Origin: Calothrix sp. PCC 7716
Lineage (GTDB): Bacteria; Cyanobacteriota; Cyanobacteriia; Cyanobacteriales; Nostocaceae
NCBI RefSeq assembly: GCF_019977735.1
Contig: NZ_AP025019.1
Coordinates: 62,001 to 126,000, forward strand
Direction: 5' to 3'
Length of the DNA: 64,000 nt
Position 1 is the stretch's first letter. Every line of letters starts with the position of its first letter. The translations under genes were made by a program, and so were the position numbers. Under the pieces are notes generated by a model, which saw only the letters and a program-made list of their open reading frames with translations, was not told the DNA's origin and did not search any database. Of the stretch, positions 8,757 through 16,215 are shown one piece after another.

Positions 8757-9024
8757 CATTTTGTCTCGATTGGTTACGGTTTAGATGTTTCCCGAAAGTA
8801 GCTTCGTAGTCTATTTCATATCCTGCGTCCATTACTACGTCCATTGCCTTATTAACTGCCACTTCTGTTGCTGCTACTGGAGTTGGCGCCAAGACATCAA
8901 CCTTAATGCCGACAGTGATAGTAAAATTTTTGAGGTTATTCTTAACCTTACCAAGGTCTACAAGCAACGTAGAAAGAAGTAAATTGGTGCCCAAAGCGTC
9001 CTGGCTATAATTACAATATTTAAT
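8746..9024 (-). pseudogene. 3' part of a gene separated by an in-frame stop
   Basis: This frame continues directly, in the same phase, from the stop of the 92-residue gene at 9025. It encodes a protein-like stretch (TVGIKVDVLAPTPVAATEVA, then MDVVMDAGYEIDYEATFG) with one GGCGCC. Either one ~185-residue gene acquired a TAA at 9025-9027, or this is a separate small gene using TTG at 8994 as start. The family is not recognised. Confidence 0.4.
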
Positions 9025-9303
9025 TTACCACAAATCAGCACAAGTATTCCAAACACAGATTATGATTTTAATGCCATAGTAGCTAAATTGAGCATTTGGA
9101 TTACCTTTTTCATCAACATGAAAAGCAATATCCAACTCAGCTTGCAAATCAGTAGAAATTAACTCAGAAAATTTCAGCTTAAATTCATTAATCGTATCTA
9201 CAAATTTCTGCTTTGATAAAGCTGCTTGTCTCTCACTGTCTTGCTGCGCGCGCTGTACATACTCTTTGTAGTGCTTATCAATCAATGCGTCTAAATTAAT
9301 CAT
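9025..9303 (-). CDS. Hypothetical protein, 92 residues
   Basis: ATG preceded by AAGGA. The first 60 residues are helical and charged (LIDKHYKEYVQRAQQDSERQ), suggesting a coiled coil; the tail is hydrophobic. It is the first part of a possible longer gene interrupted by TAA (see 8746-9024). It lies downstream of two other small minus-strand genes and may share their transcript. Unknown function. Confidence 0.5.
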   Translation of the reverse strand: MINLDALIDKHYKEYVQRAQQDSERQAALSKQKFVDTINEFKLKFSELISTDLQAELDIAFHVDEKGNPNAQFSYYGIKIIICVWNTCADLW

Positions 9304-9318
9304 AATTGTCCTTTGTGT

Positions 9319-9600
9319 TTAAAATGGGCAAACTTTGTTAATTGCTAGAGTTGAATAAAGCTTCATGTTACCTTTGCCAGGATAACGAGGATTAGGCAGA
9401 ACATAGTCAGGGGTCATCGTTGCAATTTCTTTGGCGGTCAGCTTAAAACGTTTTAATGCTGACTGGGAATAATAACGAGTACTATTGCCACCTATCAAAT
9501 AGTATTCAGGCGATTCATTAGAAAAAGGTATATAACGAGAACCATCATTATTGTGCCAAGAATATATGGATGTAACAGGGTTATAAATGACGTAAACCAT
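9319..9600 (-). CDS. Hypothetical protein, 93 residues
   Basis: ATG at 9600 gives a gene starting MVYVIYNPVTSIYSWHNNDG and avoids a 50-base overlap with the upstream gene; an alternative TTG at 9678 would make 119 residues. The sequence is rich in Tyr, Ser and Asn and ends NKVCPF. No family recognised. It stands between two other minus-strand small genes with short gaps, so co-transcription is likely. Confidence 0.5.
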   Translation of the reverse strand: MVYVIYNPVTSIYSWHNNDGSRYIPFSNESPEYYLIGGNSTRYYSQSALKRFKLTAKEIATMTPDYVLPNPRYPGKGNMKLYSTLAINKVCPF

Positions 9601-9628
9601 TTTTTTACTGTAAGGTGCCGTTATTATG

Positions 9629-10123
9629 CTAAGACCGTGCAAAATCTGCCACTCTTGGTACTGTGGCAAGCTTTCCAACTTCTAACATCCACAAGCTAAA
9701 AATAGCATTATGAACTTGCTGTCCCGCATTTCCCCAATCAGTATTAAAAGTCCGAATCATCCAAACACCATCAACCCAAGCAATTTGACCAACGTAACGA
9801 TTGCCAACTGACTTAACAATATACCAACCTTCTTCCATATTGAAAGTTGGAAGAATCGCAAAATTGCGCTTTTTACACTCTGCTGCTAATTCTTGTGAAG
9901 CTTTCTTGAACTGCACCCGCTCGCGAAACCATGTCAAATCAAACCAGAATGTGTAACGCTTTAATCGATACTTCCAAACAATTAAAACCTCTGAATCATT
10001 TGTTATAGCACCAACTATCGCGCTATGGTCTAGGCTTAGTGTCAAAGCCTCATTAACGATTTCTGCTATAATTTGACGCTGTTGTAGCGTCCAAGGGTTG
10101 GTTTTTTTCTTCAAAACTTGCAT
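9629..10123 (-). CDS. Hypothetical protein, 164 residues
   Basis: A clean ATG-initiated frame. The N-terminus is basic (MQVLKKKTNPW) followed by helices and aromatic-rich strands (KYRLKRYTFWFDLTWFRERV). No catalytic motif was recognised. It is probably first in a small minus-strand operon with 9319 and 9025. An untranslated gap of about 180 bases separates it from the XRE regulator upstream. Confidence 0.55.
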   Translation of the reverse strand: MQVLKKKTNPWTLQQRQIIAEIVNEALTLSLDHSAIVGAITNDSEVLIVWKYRLKRYTFWFDLTWFRERVQFKKASQELAAECKKRNFAILPTFNMEEGWYIVKSVGNRYVGQIAWVDGVWMIRTFNTDWGNAGQQVHNAIFSLWMLEVGKLATVPRVADFARS

Positions 10124-10303
10124 AATCTAATAGTCCTTAGTTGGATATACAGGCGCACAAATCTTGGCGGAGGAGGCGCCTGTATTTGATTAAAATTATG
10201 AGATAACGAACAAACTTTACTCACCCGCTATCCCTTACTGTGCAAGGATTTTGTTTCCTCCATCCCCTCACATTTATAAATATATCAACCAAGGTTGAAT
10301 TAG

Positions 10304-10591
10304 TCAACCATCATAGACTGAAATCTCATGGATTTTTATCAATGTGTCCATCGGGATGCATAGAGAGTTACACAGAGAGTTAAGTAATTCAACGGAAATC
10401 ATGTGGTACTTGCCGTTCATGTATTTATATAGGTTTTCATGGCTAGTTCCAATGGTTTCAGCTAGTGTACGCACTGAGCGGTATCCCTGTTCCTGCATTT
10501 TACTTTTAACAGCAGCAATCATTTCTGGGCGCCATTTTACATAGGCAACATCTGTAATATCTATAGTAGTAATCACTTTTTTTTCAACCAT
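10304..10591 (-). CDS. XRE-type helix-turn-helix regulator
   Basis: 95 residues. A helix-turn-helix is visible at about residues 38-60 (SVRTLAETIGTSHENLYKYM), followed by a helical tail with the family-typical LCNSLCIPMDTLI. The ATG at 10591 was chosen over an upstream TTG. A perfect inverted repeat at 10605-10622 lies just upstream, a likely self-regulated operator. It resembles small Cro/C1 or antitoxin-type repressors; no toxin partner was identified beside it. Confidence 0.75.
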   Translation of the reverse strand: MVEKKVITTIDITDVAYVKWRPEMIAAVKSKMQEQGYRSVRTLAETIGTSHENLYKYMNGKYHMISVELLNSLCNSLCIPMDTLIKIHEISVYDG

Positions 10592-10604
10592 GCTTGACAA
10601 TTTT

Positions 10605-10622
10605 AATCCTAAGACATTAGGA
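10605..10622. promoter_or_regulatory. Likely operator of the XRE regulator
   Basis: ATCCTAA-GACA-TTAGGAT is a perfect 7-bp inverted repeat 13 bases upstream of the regulator's ATG. On the minus strand TTGACT (from the TCAACC side, near 10632) lies just before it, so the repeat would overlap the -10 region. Further TCAACC/GGTTGA half-sites occur at 10286-10305. Confidence 0.6.
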
Positions 10623-10696
10623 TAGTATAGTCAACCTTGATTGAATAAACGCATCTGAAAAATTAGATTATTCACGCAAATACATGTTTTAGTTAA

Positions 10697-11143
10697 TCAA
10701 GCATCTTTCACAAGAAGGATAAGCCCTTTTTTGCTGAGACCTGATTTTACCCATCCAGCTTTCTGGAAGCAGTAGCCAGGATTAGAAGATTTGACCAGCC
10801 GAGGGTGGACATAAGTAAACTTTCGATCCATTCCAAAGTGGTCATTCCAGTATTTTTCGCACATCAAAATTATTTGGGAGCTTAGTATTGATGACTCATT
10901 CCGAAATAACACGCAATTTACTCCTTCTTGACCATCTTTACGATACTTTTGTTTATTCCAAACAAATACCCAATTTCCAAGAGGATGGACTAAAATAACT
11001 CGCTCACCATTGCCACATAACCGATTTTGATTTATATTGCCCTTCCAAATTCTAGAATAATGTCTATTGGCAATTGATGCGGCTAGTTCGTTGCCGTCTC
11101 TTACTCTAATAAAATCCCACAGTGGTAAAAATAATTGAGGCAT
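10697..11143 (-). CDS. GNAT-fold protein resembling Mom-type acyltransferases
   Basis: 148 residues from the ATG at 11143 (an upstream TTG adds five). ANRHYSR near residue 25, then GNGERVILVHPLGNWVFVW, and the ending NPGYCFQKAGW...KKGLILL match a pattern I associate with phage/plasmid GNAT-like proteins related to Mom, which modifies adenine in DNA. The fold call is from motif memory and is tentative. No partner gene is adjacent. It stands alone between the XRE regulator and a divergent gene. Confidence 0.4.
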   Translation of the reverse strand: MPQLFLPLWDFIRVRDGNELAASIANRHYSRIWKGNINQNRLCGNGERVILVHPLGNWVFVWNKQKYRKDGQEGVNCVLFRNESSILSSQIILMCEKYWNDHFGMDRKFTYVHPRLVKSSNPGYCFQKAGWVKSGLSKKGLILLVKDA

Positions 11144-11300
11144 ATTGTTTTTTAACAAGTAAATTTCTTACGATGCTATAATTCGTCTAAAATACGTTCC
11201 TGTTTACCAAACTGCTAAAAGCTATCTTGTTTAATGAAAATTGAATTTTAATTTAACATTGTAAGAGTATGGTTAGTAAAATAAACAAAATAAATTAACT

Positions 11301-11314
11301 TATGCTAACGCATA
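11301..11314 (+). promoter_or_regulatory. TRAC-loop hairpin, copy 1
   Basis: TATGC-TAAC-GCATA: a 5-bp stem with a TAAC loop. With the ATG at 11348 as start, it lies 33 bases upstream, matching most other copies of this hairpin family in the window. Confidence 0.6.
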
Positions 11315-11347
11315 AATTATATGACGTATACTTTATTACTCATAAAT

Positions 11348-11899
11348 ATGCAAGCGCAACAAGTTAAATTAATCTATTTCAAAGCAAGTGGTAAATATTA
11401 TTCAGATGCAATCCTCAACCTCACAAAAGAAGAAATCGGGGGTAGTTATTACACAATTGGTGACAGGATTCGTAAATTGTCTGAGCAAAAAAGTCTACCG
11501 GAAATTAATGGTGACTGGCTAGGTTCAGAGGTAAATGGCTTTGCTGTAGTAATGCCAATAGAACCTGATAACCCCAACACTGTGGGGTATCCAGTATTAG
11601 TAAAGGCTTACAAGAATGAAGAAACATTTACTAGTAATAACGCATTTATTCCAGGCTCCAAAACAAAGCATATCGCAAAAGTGTATTTATTTAAGCAGCA
11701 TGGTAAGTACGATATTGAATATGACATGCCGCTAGACTCGGAAGTAATTACTGAGAATGTAGCATTAACATACAAAATCAGCGATATGTACTGCTCAGAA
11801 TATCCAGATAGATATGGCTATGCAATGTTCTTGTGTCCCGACACTCTTCATGGATGTTCCCACCTAATTCTACCAAGTATTAATCCTTGTCTCGACTAA
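11348..11899 (+). CDS. Hypothetical protein, 183 residues
   Basis: The start MQAQQVKLIYFKASGKYYSD is chosen over an ATG nine codons earlier (11321) because the upstream hairpin then has the same spacing as in other genes. The product looks like a mixed alpha/beta soluble protein with no membrane segment; Cys residues are only in the last third. No family recognised. A GCCAACTA...TAGTTGGC stem (11908-11934) follows the stop codon. Confidence 0.55.
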   Translation: MQAQQVKLIYFKASGKYYSDAILNLTKEEIGGSYYTIGDRIRKLSEQKSLPEINGDWLGSEVNGFAVVMPIEPDNPNTVGYPVLVKAYKNEETFTSNNAFIPGSKTKHIAKVYLFKQHGKYDIEYDMPLDSEVITENVALTYKISDMYCSEYPDRYGYAMFLCPDTLHGCSHLILPSINPCLD

Positions 11900-11907
11900 T
11901 ATTTCCA

Positions 11908-11934
11908 GCCAACTATTAATGTCTAGTAGTTGGC
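11908..11934 (+). terminator. Hairpin after the 11348 gene
   Basis: GCCAACTA and TAGTTGGC form an 8-bp stem with an 11-base loop. It lacks a strong T-tract, so it may be a weak terminator or 3'-end stabiliser. Confidence 0.4.
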
Positions 11935-11967
11935 AGATAACCTTATTTAGTTTCAAACCAATACTTT

Positions 11968-12573
11968 ATGGAAACACTAATAATTTACAATCCCAAATGC
12001 ACCTTTATCGATGGCGCCTACAGAAAAACAGTGACCAAAGAAATATTCTACCGCACTGACAAAAAATGGGCATCATTGTCTCCACAAGAAAAATCAATAG
12101 TACCAGTAAACCCAATTGGGTATGAAGAAAAGGCAGTTTATTTAACAGAACTTGGCGCCCTCGCTCACCCTTATTGGATTTATGCCTTCAACAATGAAGA
12201 ATATAAGTTATATCCAGTCTGGAGTGTACAAGAGTTCCCAGCTATCGTAGACCACGAAAAGTACGATTTCCTTCCAATTAGTATTATTGATGGCAAACTG
12301 GTAGAGCTTCTAGAAGACGCTCCAGCGCTACACACACCGTATTCATCAGACATTGCAGACTGGAATTTAAATGCAGAAATTGCACTTGAAGCGATGAAGG
12401 CGCCAAAACCAGACGCAGCCGTGCAACTACTTGGACTGGTAATGAGTATCAACAAAAAATGTTTGGGTGCTAGATGGCAAGATAGTTGTCAGTGGGAACT
12501 GCTGGAAATACTTAATGTTGTAAAAAATAATAGCAGTAAGCCTATAAGGCACACCAAGTACGGTAACTCTTGA
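11968..12573 (+). CDS. Hypothetical protein, 201 residues, paralogue of the 14892 gene
   Basis: A clean ATG-initiated frame with four GGCGCC sites nearby or inside. Its C-terminal segment NAEIALEAMKAPKPDAAVQL aligns with NLHIAKEALKSDSPDVALLL of the 14892 gene, so the two look like paralogues now separated by the solo tnpB element. The stop codon touches the right end of that element; removing the element would restore TAA at the same point, so the protein is probably complete. Function unknown. Confidence 0.6.
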   Translation: METLIIYNPKCTFIDGAYRKTVTKEIFYRTDKKWASLSPQEKSIVPVNPIGYEEKAVYLTELGALAHPYWIYAFNNEEYKLYPVWSVQEFPAIVDHEKYDFLPISIIDGKLVELLEDAPALHTPYSSDIADWNLNAEIALEAMKAPKPDAAVQLLGLVMSINKKCLGARWQDSCQWELLEILNVVKNNSSKPIRHTKYGNS

Positions 12574-12579
12574 ACCACT

Positions 12580-12600
12580 CCTCCAACTTCAAGTTGGAGG
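12580..12600. repeat. Right-end subterminal hairpin of the tnpB element
   Basis: A perfect 10-bp palindrome with one central base. In IS605-type elements this hairpin is recognised by the transposase and also lies at the scaffold end of the TnpB guide RNA, with the guide read from the adjoining sequence. Confidence 0.65.
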
Positions 12601-12637
12601 ATTCAGGTAAACCGCAGTTAGAGCGAACCCTAACCAC

Positions 12638-14182
12638 TCACTCACAACTTTTCGCCCTTTTAATGGCTATCTGGTTGGGTTGTTTACCTTCTACACAGAA
12701 CCGCTCCGAGGAAGAAATGACACTGCCTGACTCGGTACTCGACTTCGTACTCGCGGTTTTATACTCTCCCCAAGCCTGTGTCAAGAGCGGTTCCGCCCTT
12801 TCCCATGCAACTTGTGCATCGGACACCTGGAGTTCATCGTTGTCATTGACATGTCGAGCTAAGAAACTGCTAAACAGGTCACGCTGCATTTCAAATCCTG
12901 ATACATCATGATGTACCCTTTCTGATAGTGATTTTTTAATGCGCGTACCATCGAGGTGTGTTTGTGATAGTGCAGTTTTGTTAGTCGAAAATGTGATGAA
13001 TGAACCGCCAGTATTCTCAACTTTGCGTTTCAATTCTGATTGGAAAAATCCGGGAGACTTTACTGATATTGCTTTACCGTATCGTTTCTGCCATCCCCGA
13101 ACACTGACTTTTTCAGTCTTAATATTATTACCGATTTCACGGACAATTTTATTCGCTAATCCCCTATTTTGGGATTTCGAGTAAGCCGCTTTGCGACGTT
13201 CTAATTCACGCTTTTTACGTGCATACTTTTTATATGCCTTTGATTGCTTCCATTTCCTACTACCCTTTTTTACTTTACCCTTTTTTCTCTTGATTCGGCG
13301 CCCAACTTTTGCGTCAAAGTCCGGTTCATAATTATTCGGATTATTCACCCTCTGCGAACGTTGCATTTGACGTTGTAATGAAGCAATTTCTTTTTCAAAC
13401 GTAGGCACGTTTTCAGAAAATGGGTATAATCCTGCTTTATCTGAACCTACTACTGCAACGTTACTTACATTTAAATCCATCCCTACCAAACCTATTTTTG
13501 ATTGAGTATTAGGACGATATTTATATGCTTCACCTTCATTGATTAATTGAACATACCATCTTTTCTTTCCATTCAATTCTCTCCAAACAATACGACAATA
13601 TTTGACTGGACAACGGTATCCGTGTTCGAGTACATCATTCCATTTTTCTGGATAAATGATTGGTAGTTCTAACCCACACCATACTATTTTACAATCAGTA
13701 CCTCCTTTGAATATAATCCCCTGTCTGTTACTTTTCCCTTCCATTGAACGGAAACGAGTATCACCCTTATGTCGTACACTTTTGGCACGACCGAATAATA
13801 CTTTCTCACTCGCTTTGAATGCGCGCGTCCCTAATTTTTGAATAGTATGCGAGTCTAATTTCTCTGCTATCCAGTCGGAATCAGTCGCTACTATTCCTGC
13901 ATAGGACTGTAATTCAAAATCTGAATATCGGTTTTGTTTACGTGCGGTATTGAATAATTCGCTACGCTGTTTTTTCAATTCCTCTGTTGTTGGTTTTATC
14001 TGTTTGGCTTGTTGGTATGGCACAGAGTTACGCACTAAATCAACACGCACCATTGCTTCATTTAAACATGCATTATATAAACGTAAACCAGCATTAAAAC
14101 GTGCTTTTAACTCACTCGCTGATTCACTATCTACTGATAGCGCAAATTCTGTTACAAATGACGGTGATTTCTTTCTGCCCAT
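12638..14182 (-). CDS. tnpB: TnpB-type RuvC nuclease lacking the zinc-finger cysteines (solo)
   Basis: 514 residues. RuvC motifs: LVGMDLNVSN (about residue 232), TEKVSVRGWQ (about 357) and MQRDLFSSFLARH (about 433). Between the last two, the normal QTCHxCG...HxCxCG ribbon is replaced by SQTHLDG...RVHHDVSG, so all zinc ligands of the ribbon except histidines are gone, yet the catalytic acids remain. The middle is very Lys/Arg rich (RRIKRKKGKVKKGSRKWKQ). The tail (AWERAEPLL...SSSERFCVEG) is typical of this TnpB subgroup. It probably acts as an RNA-guided nuclease that retains the element. Confidence 0.85.
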   Translation of the reverse strand: MGRKKSPSFVTEFALSVDSESASELKARFNAGLRLYNACLNEAMVRVDLVRNSVPYQQAKQIKPTTEELKKQRSELFNTARKQNRYSDFELQSYAGIVATDSDWIAEKLDSHTIQKLGTRAFKASEKVLFGRAKSVRHKGDTRFRSMEGKSNRQGIIFKGGTDCKIVWCGLELPIIYPEKWNDVLEHGYRCPVKYCRIVWRELNGKKRWYVQLINEGEAYKYRPNTQSKIGLVGMDLNVSNVAVVGSDKAGLYPFSENVPTFEKEIASLQRQMQRSQRVNNPNNYEPDFDAKVGRRIKRKKGKVKKGSRKWKQSKAYKKYARKKRELERRKAAYSKSQNRGLANKIVREIGNNIKTEKVSVRGWQKRYGKAISVKSPGFFQSELKRKVENTGGSFITFSTNKTALSQTHLDGTRIKKSLSERVHHDVSGFEMQRDLFSSFLARHVNDNDELQVSDAQVAWERAEPLLTQAWGEYKTASTKSSTESGSVISSSERFCVEGKQPNQIAIKRAKSCE

Positions 14183-14413
14183 ACTTATATTTCACCCCCT
14201 TTTACTTGTTTTCATATAAAGATTATAAATGAATTAATGAAAAAAAGTCAACAATTTATTCATAAATAAATGTGAATTTTTCAGTGATTACATATAATAA
14301 TTTTGAGATTAACTATTTTTGATACTCAAAATCCAAAATAAAATTGCAGAAAATGATAATTACATCAGGTAAGCGGCTTACTTTTTTTACGGAAAAGTGA
14401 AGGTATTTTTGAT

Positions 14414-14429
14414 GCCCAATAAATTGGGC
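14414..14429. repeat. Left-end subterminal hairpin of the tnpB element
   Basis: GCCCAAT-AA-ATTGGGC is a perfect 7-bp stem with a two-base loop, about 230 bases upstream of the tnpB start, the expected place for an IS605-type left-end hairpin. Confidence 0.55.
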
Positions 14430-14461
14430 TGTGTCCGCATTCCACCCCGACTTAAAAGACA

Positions 14462-14497
14462 TTAATACCTTAGAATATTATAATTGTAAGGTATTAA
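14462..14497 (+). terminator. 11-bp stem-loop, probably the displaced terminator of the 11968 gene
   Basis: TTAATACCTTA pairs perfectly with TAAGGTATTAA across 14 bases. If the tnpB element is removed, this hairpin falls about 12-15 bases after the stop codon of the 11968 gene. Outer segments CCCCGA (14445-14450) and TCGGGG (14500-14505) can extend the stem, but the left one may belong to the element. Confidence 0.45.
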
Positions 14498-14565
14498 CTT
14501 CGGGGCTATCTGCGTCCCATGTTCAAGTGGTATACTTAATCAAAAATTTGATATGGGTATTCCCC

Positions 14566-14724
14566 ATGCGTCAAACATCAGTAGTGTTAGAATGCAGCAA
14601 ATTATTCCACGACATCTATGAATCGCGCAAACAATTCAAAGCAATGATTGAGGAAAATTACACGATTGATGAATTTAACAGCATCGACTGCGGCGCCGAT
14701 ACACTAAAATATTCATCACGGTAA
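14566..14724 (+). CDS. Small hypothetical protein, 52 residues
   Basis: Starts MRQTSVVLECSKLFHDIYES and is acidic and helical, ending DCGADTLKYSSR. The same frame is open upstream to a GTG at 14431, but that part overlaps the hairpin region and does not look coding. It contains one GGCGCC. No family recognised; possibly a small regulator. Confidence 0.4.
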   Translation: MRQTSVVLECSKLFHDIYESRKQFKAMIEENYTIDEFNSIDCGADTLKYSSR

Positions 14725-14738
14725 ACAATCAACTTTTA

Positions 14739-14775
14739 CATATGCTACGCATAAAATAAATTAGCATAGCATATG
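14739..14775. repeat. 9-bp inverted repeat CATATGCTA/TAGCATATG
   Basis: The arms lie at 14739-14747 and 14767-14775. The left arm also contains TATGC-TAC-GCATA, close to the TRAC-hairpin family but with a three-base loop. Confidence 0.5.
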
Positions 14776-14782
14776 ACCATTT

Positions 14783-14812
14783 AATCATACTCAACGGTAT
14801 GATTATTTTTTT
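14783..14812 (+). terminator. Rho-independent terminator
   Basis: AATCATAC and GTATGATT form a perfect 8-bp stem with a 6-base loop followed by ATTTTTTT, downstream of the 14566 gene. Confidence 0.75.
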
Positions 14813-14891
14813 ATAAATATATTATTTTCAATTTAATTAATATTAGCTATGCAAATAATCGCAAAGCGTAATTAACTAGTAGAGATTAACT

Positions 14892-15725
14892 ATGTGCGAC
14901 CAAATAAGCGTATTCTTTCCCGCAATTATTCATGTTGGGAATCAATTTATTCAGACCATCAAACAAGAAACATATATAGAAAATCCAGCGACAAAAAAAT
15001 GGCATTTATTTCAGTTTAATTATCCATCAGGTAAAAGCTGGAGAGCCATAATAAATAACAAACCAAACTTCTGCCCAAAATGTCCAAGCATTTATGTTAC
15101 TAAATTTGAAAGTTATGAACAGTTCTTTGAGGCAACCAGTAGTAAAGCTAAACATTCACCTGTAAATTCAAAGTTTGCATACCTAACTTCAATGGGCGCC
15201 TCCAGGCATAACTTATTTTATGCGCTTGACGTAGACGGTAAATTCCGTCACATTGGGTTGACGCAGCTACTTGATGGTTGGGTAAAACCCGATATACAAA
15301 AAATTGTACCTATACAATTATTACCAAACGGTAAAATAATTCCATTAGCTCATGGTACAACTCTACCAACCCGCTTTAAAACCGTACACACATCTCTAGT
15401 ACCATCAGAACCAGGCGCCTATAATTTACACATAGCCAAAGAAGCCCTAAAATCAGATTCACCCGATGTTGCGCTGTTACTACTCTCACTCATGGCTGAA
15501 ATTTCTACTCAATCTTTTGAGGGAGTATTACCAGGAATTGACATTATACTTAGTGGTTTGATAAATAACCAAGTGCATGAAATAACCAACAATGGCAAGT
15601 GGCGAATTGCACCAACTCAACTAAGAATGTTGCGCGCACTGTACCATGAATCAAACGGTTGGTGGGAGTGGCTTTGGGTAGATGGTAAATTTAGACCACA
15701 ATTCCAGCCAAATCAAAACTATTAG
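14892..15725 (+). CDS. Hypothetical protein, 277 residues, paralogue of the 11968 gene
   Basis: Starts MCDQISVFFPAIIHVGNQFI. A single CPKCP near residue 61 is too little for a zinc ribbon. The C-terminal segment shares NxxIAxEAxKxxxPDxA with the 11968 gene, indicating a related domain. GGCGCC occurs twice. No catalytic motif seen. It ends before a bidirectional terminator at 15941. Confidence 0.55.
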   Translation: MCDQISVFFPAIIHVGNQFIQTIKQETYIENPATKKWHLFQFNYPSGKSWRAIINNKPNFCPKCPSIYVTKFESYEQFFEATSSKAKHSPVNSKFAYLTSMGASRHNLFYALDVDGKFRHIGLTQLLDGWVKPDIQKIVPIQLLPNGKIIPLAHGTTLPTRFKTVHTSLVPSEPGAYNLHIAKEALKSDSPDVALLLLSLMAEISTQSFEGVLPGIDIILSGLINNQVHEITNNGKWRIAPTQLRMLRALYHESNGWWEWLWVDGKFRPQFQPNQNY

Positions 15726-15940
15726 AGGAACAAGCTAAATATACTGTAAACGGGTAAAATCTGAACTTTTGTCATGCTGAGGAACGAAGCATCTTTAAGA
15801 TTTTCACGTTGATTGAAAGTATAGTTTTAACCCGTGTGTAGTATAACCGTAGAGACAATTTATTTGTCAATTTTTTTAGAGGGACAAGGTAATTGTCAAC
15901 GCGAACAAGTAAGAAAGGCAATTGACACTAGTTTTTGAAT

Positions 15941-15970
15941 AAAACGTATACCAATAAATGTATACGTTTT
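15941..15970. terminator. Bidirectional terminator
   Basis: AAAACGTATAC and GTATACGTTTT form an 11-bp stem with an 8-base loop; T-runs follow on the plus strand and A-runs precede, so it can serve both the plus-strand 14892 gene and the minus-strand remnant at 15976. Confidence 0.75.
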
Positions 15971-15975
15971 TTTAC

Positions 15976-16113
15976 TTATTCTAAAACTGGAAATTGTTTT
16001 GTTGCCCACAGTTCATTACTAATGCGTCCTTGCCTGCCGCTGTGAAAATGTGAATCTTGCTTAATAAACAACGGAACTTGTGCTTCCTCACACTGCTCAA
16101 CTTTGGCGCCTGG
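15976..16113 (-). pseudogene. C-terminal remnant resembling phage Gp37/DUF5131
   Basis: Forty-five codons read KVEQCEEAQVPLFIKQD, then GRQGRISNELWATKQFP. This matches the ending of DUF5131 (Gp37/Gp68) proteins, usually QCxxAGVPFFFKQW...GR.LDGRxWxxxP. A TGA precedes the fragment in frame and no start is present. The match is from memory of the family and short, so it remains tentative. Confidence 0.45.
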
Positions 16114-16215
16114 TCAGGGAACGGAATTTGAGCAACTAATATTGTGAATAAAACTAGTCCGTGTTTAAAGCTGCGGCACCGACTGTCAAATTGCGTAAAA
16201 AACACCACTTATCAG

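Larger units (their letters stand above)
6540..8760 (+). mobile_element. IS607-type element (tnpA-tnpB)
   Basis: A serine-recombinase tnpA followed 39 bases later by a tnpB in the same direction is the IS607 arrangement. IS607 elements lack terminal inverted repeats, so the ends are approximate. The sequence TAATTTAGACATTA stands at 6545-6558 and 7184-7197, and GTGTAATTTAGAC at 7181-7193 is repeated inverted at 8744-8756. No GGCGCC occurs from 6365 to 8885, consistent with a recent arrival. Confidence 0.7.
12575..14440 (-). mobile_element. IS605/IS200-type element with tnpB only
   Basis: The right end (plus coordinate 12575) carries CCTCCAACTT-C-AAGTTGGAGG (12580-12600); read on the minus strand the end is ...GTGGTTCAA, like the TCAA right cleavage site known for IS608. 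The left end carries GCCCAAT-AA-ATTGGGC (14414-14429). No tnpA is present, so movement would need a transposase in trans. The boundary at the left is approximate (14440-14452). Confidence 0.65.

Noticed and set aside
14436-14514. Single long structured RNA from CGCA to TGCG around the 11-bp stem
   Set aside because: The left outer arms probably belong to the tnpB element and the right ones to flanking DNA, so the outer pairing may be accidental.
15981-16208. 75-codon minus-strand frame
   Set aside because: The neighbouring frame carries the DUF5131-like ending, so this frame is a shadow of the remnant.
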